Shown here: positions 6,723-6,829 of the stretch, piece by piece | Position numbering within the stretch: position 1 is the stretch's first letter | How the letters are laid out: each line of letters starts with the position of its first letter | DNA from: Legionellales bacterium UBA5158 | GTDB taxonomy: Bacteria > Pseudomonadota > Gammaproteobacteria > DSM-16500 | Assembly (NCBI GenBank): GCA_002413665.1 | Contig: DHXK01000069.1 | Span: forward strand, 16,778 to 23,606 | Direction: 5' to 3' | DNA length: 6,829 nucleotides | Notes under the pieces: model-generated | Told to the model about the DNA's origin: nothing | What the model saw: the letters and a program-made list of their open reading frames with translations, nothing else | Databases searched by the model: none | Translations under genes and position numbers: made by a program

Positions 6723-6728
6723 ATTATA
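6723..6728 (-). promoter_or_regulatory. Perfect -10 box TATAAT upstream of tig
   Basis: TATAAT on the minus strand matches the sigma70 -10 consensus. No good -35 lies at 16-18 bases; the best is GTTTCA at 18. A TTGACT exists further upstream but 29 bases away. If active, transcription would start near 6716, right at the base of the stem-loop at 6678-6714. I see no better tig promoter between the stem-loop and the start codon. Confidence 0.4.
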
Positions 6729-6796
6729 GTAAAAAATGCTTAGCAATGAAACTGTAGAGTCAATCATTATCAATGGGTTTAACTGATTACGCATAT

Positions 6797-6829
6797 TGGT
6801 GCGAAAGGAGAGACTCGAACTCTCACGGG
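6797..6829 (-). tRNA. 3' part of a tRNA, probably tRNA-Leu (cut by the window edge)
   Basis: Read on the minus strand: CCCGT from a variable arm, T-stem GAGAG, T-loop TTCGAGT, CTCTC, acceptor strand CTTTCGC, discriminator A and encoded CCA (6799-6797). The acceptor implies a 5' end of GCGAAAG. That, the A discriminator and a CCCGT variable-arm end point to tRNA-Leu rather than tRNA-Ser. A tRNA-Leu upstream of tig is common in gammaproteobacteria. The anticodon lies outside the window. Confidence 0.8.

Noticed and set aside
1..6829. CRISPR array, insertion sequence, prophage, toxin-antitoxin or defence system
   Set aside because: No spaced repeats, transposase, integrase or unfamiliar gene is present; every sizeable gene is a recognised housekeeping gene in its usual order. 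The tRNA genes at the ends show no attachment-site duplication within the window.

Overview
The window is a compact piece of bacterial housekeeping chromosome read entirely from the minus strand. In transcription order (right to left) it holds the 3' end of a tRNA-Leu, tig (trigger factor), clpP, clpX, lon, hupB (HU-beta) and the 5' end of a probable tRNA-Val. This tig-clpP-clpX-lon-hupB order is a well-known gammaproteobacterial arrangement. The low GC content by eye, the length of Lon (810 residues) with its lysine/arginine-rich tail, and the flanking tRNA genes would suit a Legionellales-type (Legionella/Coxiella-like) gammaproteobacterium. That placement is inference from general resemblance and was not tested by a search.

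Layout by region. 1-28 is the 5' part of a tRNA. 29-176 is AT-rich and contains two adjoining palindromes. 177-461 is hupB. 462-794 is a 333-base non-coding stretch holding the lon terminator (737-770), a near-consensus sigma70 promoter for hupB (674-703) and a roughly 200-base hupB leader with several inverted repeats. 795-3227 is lon, 3288-4574 clpX, 4630-5280 clpP and 5340-6632 tig, separated by gaps of about 55-60 bases. 6633-6796 holds a stem-loop with a U-tract, a perfect TATAAT box and no gene. 6797-6829 is the tRNA-Leu 3' end with encoded CCA.

The genes form one protein-quality-control block. Trigger factor meets nascent chains at the ribosome exit tunnel. ClpX unfolds substrates and feeds them to ClpP. 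Lon is an independent ATP-dependent protease that degrades damaged and regulatory proteins. HU is a nucleoid protein encoded next to Lon. All catalytic and signature residues checked are present, and no gene is broken or visibly foreign. The gaps between tig, clpP, clpX and lon contain no convincing terminator, so co-transcription is plausible. hupB is cut off by the lon terminator and has its own promoter.

I found no previously undescribed system. The points worth a second look are small: a terminator-like hairpin directly after a TATAAT box upstream of tig, a long structured hupB leader, a self-complementary ribosome binding site before clpX, a histidine-rich segment in trigger factor and a basic C-terminal tail on Lon.
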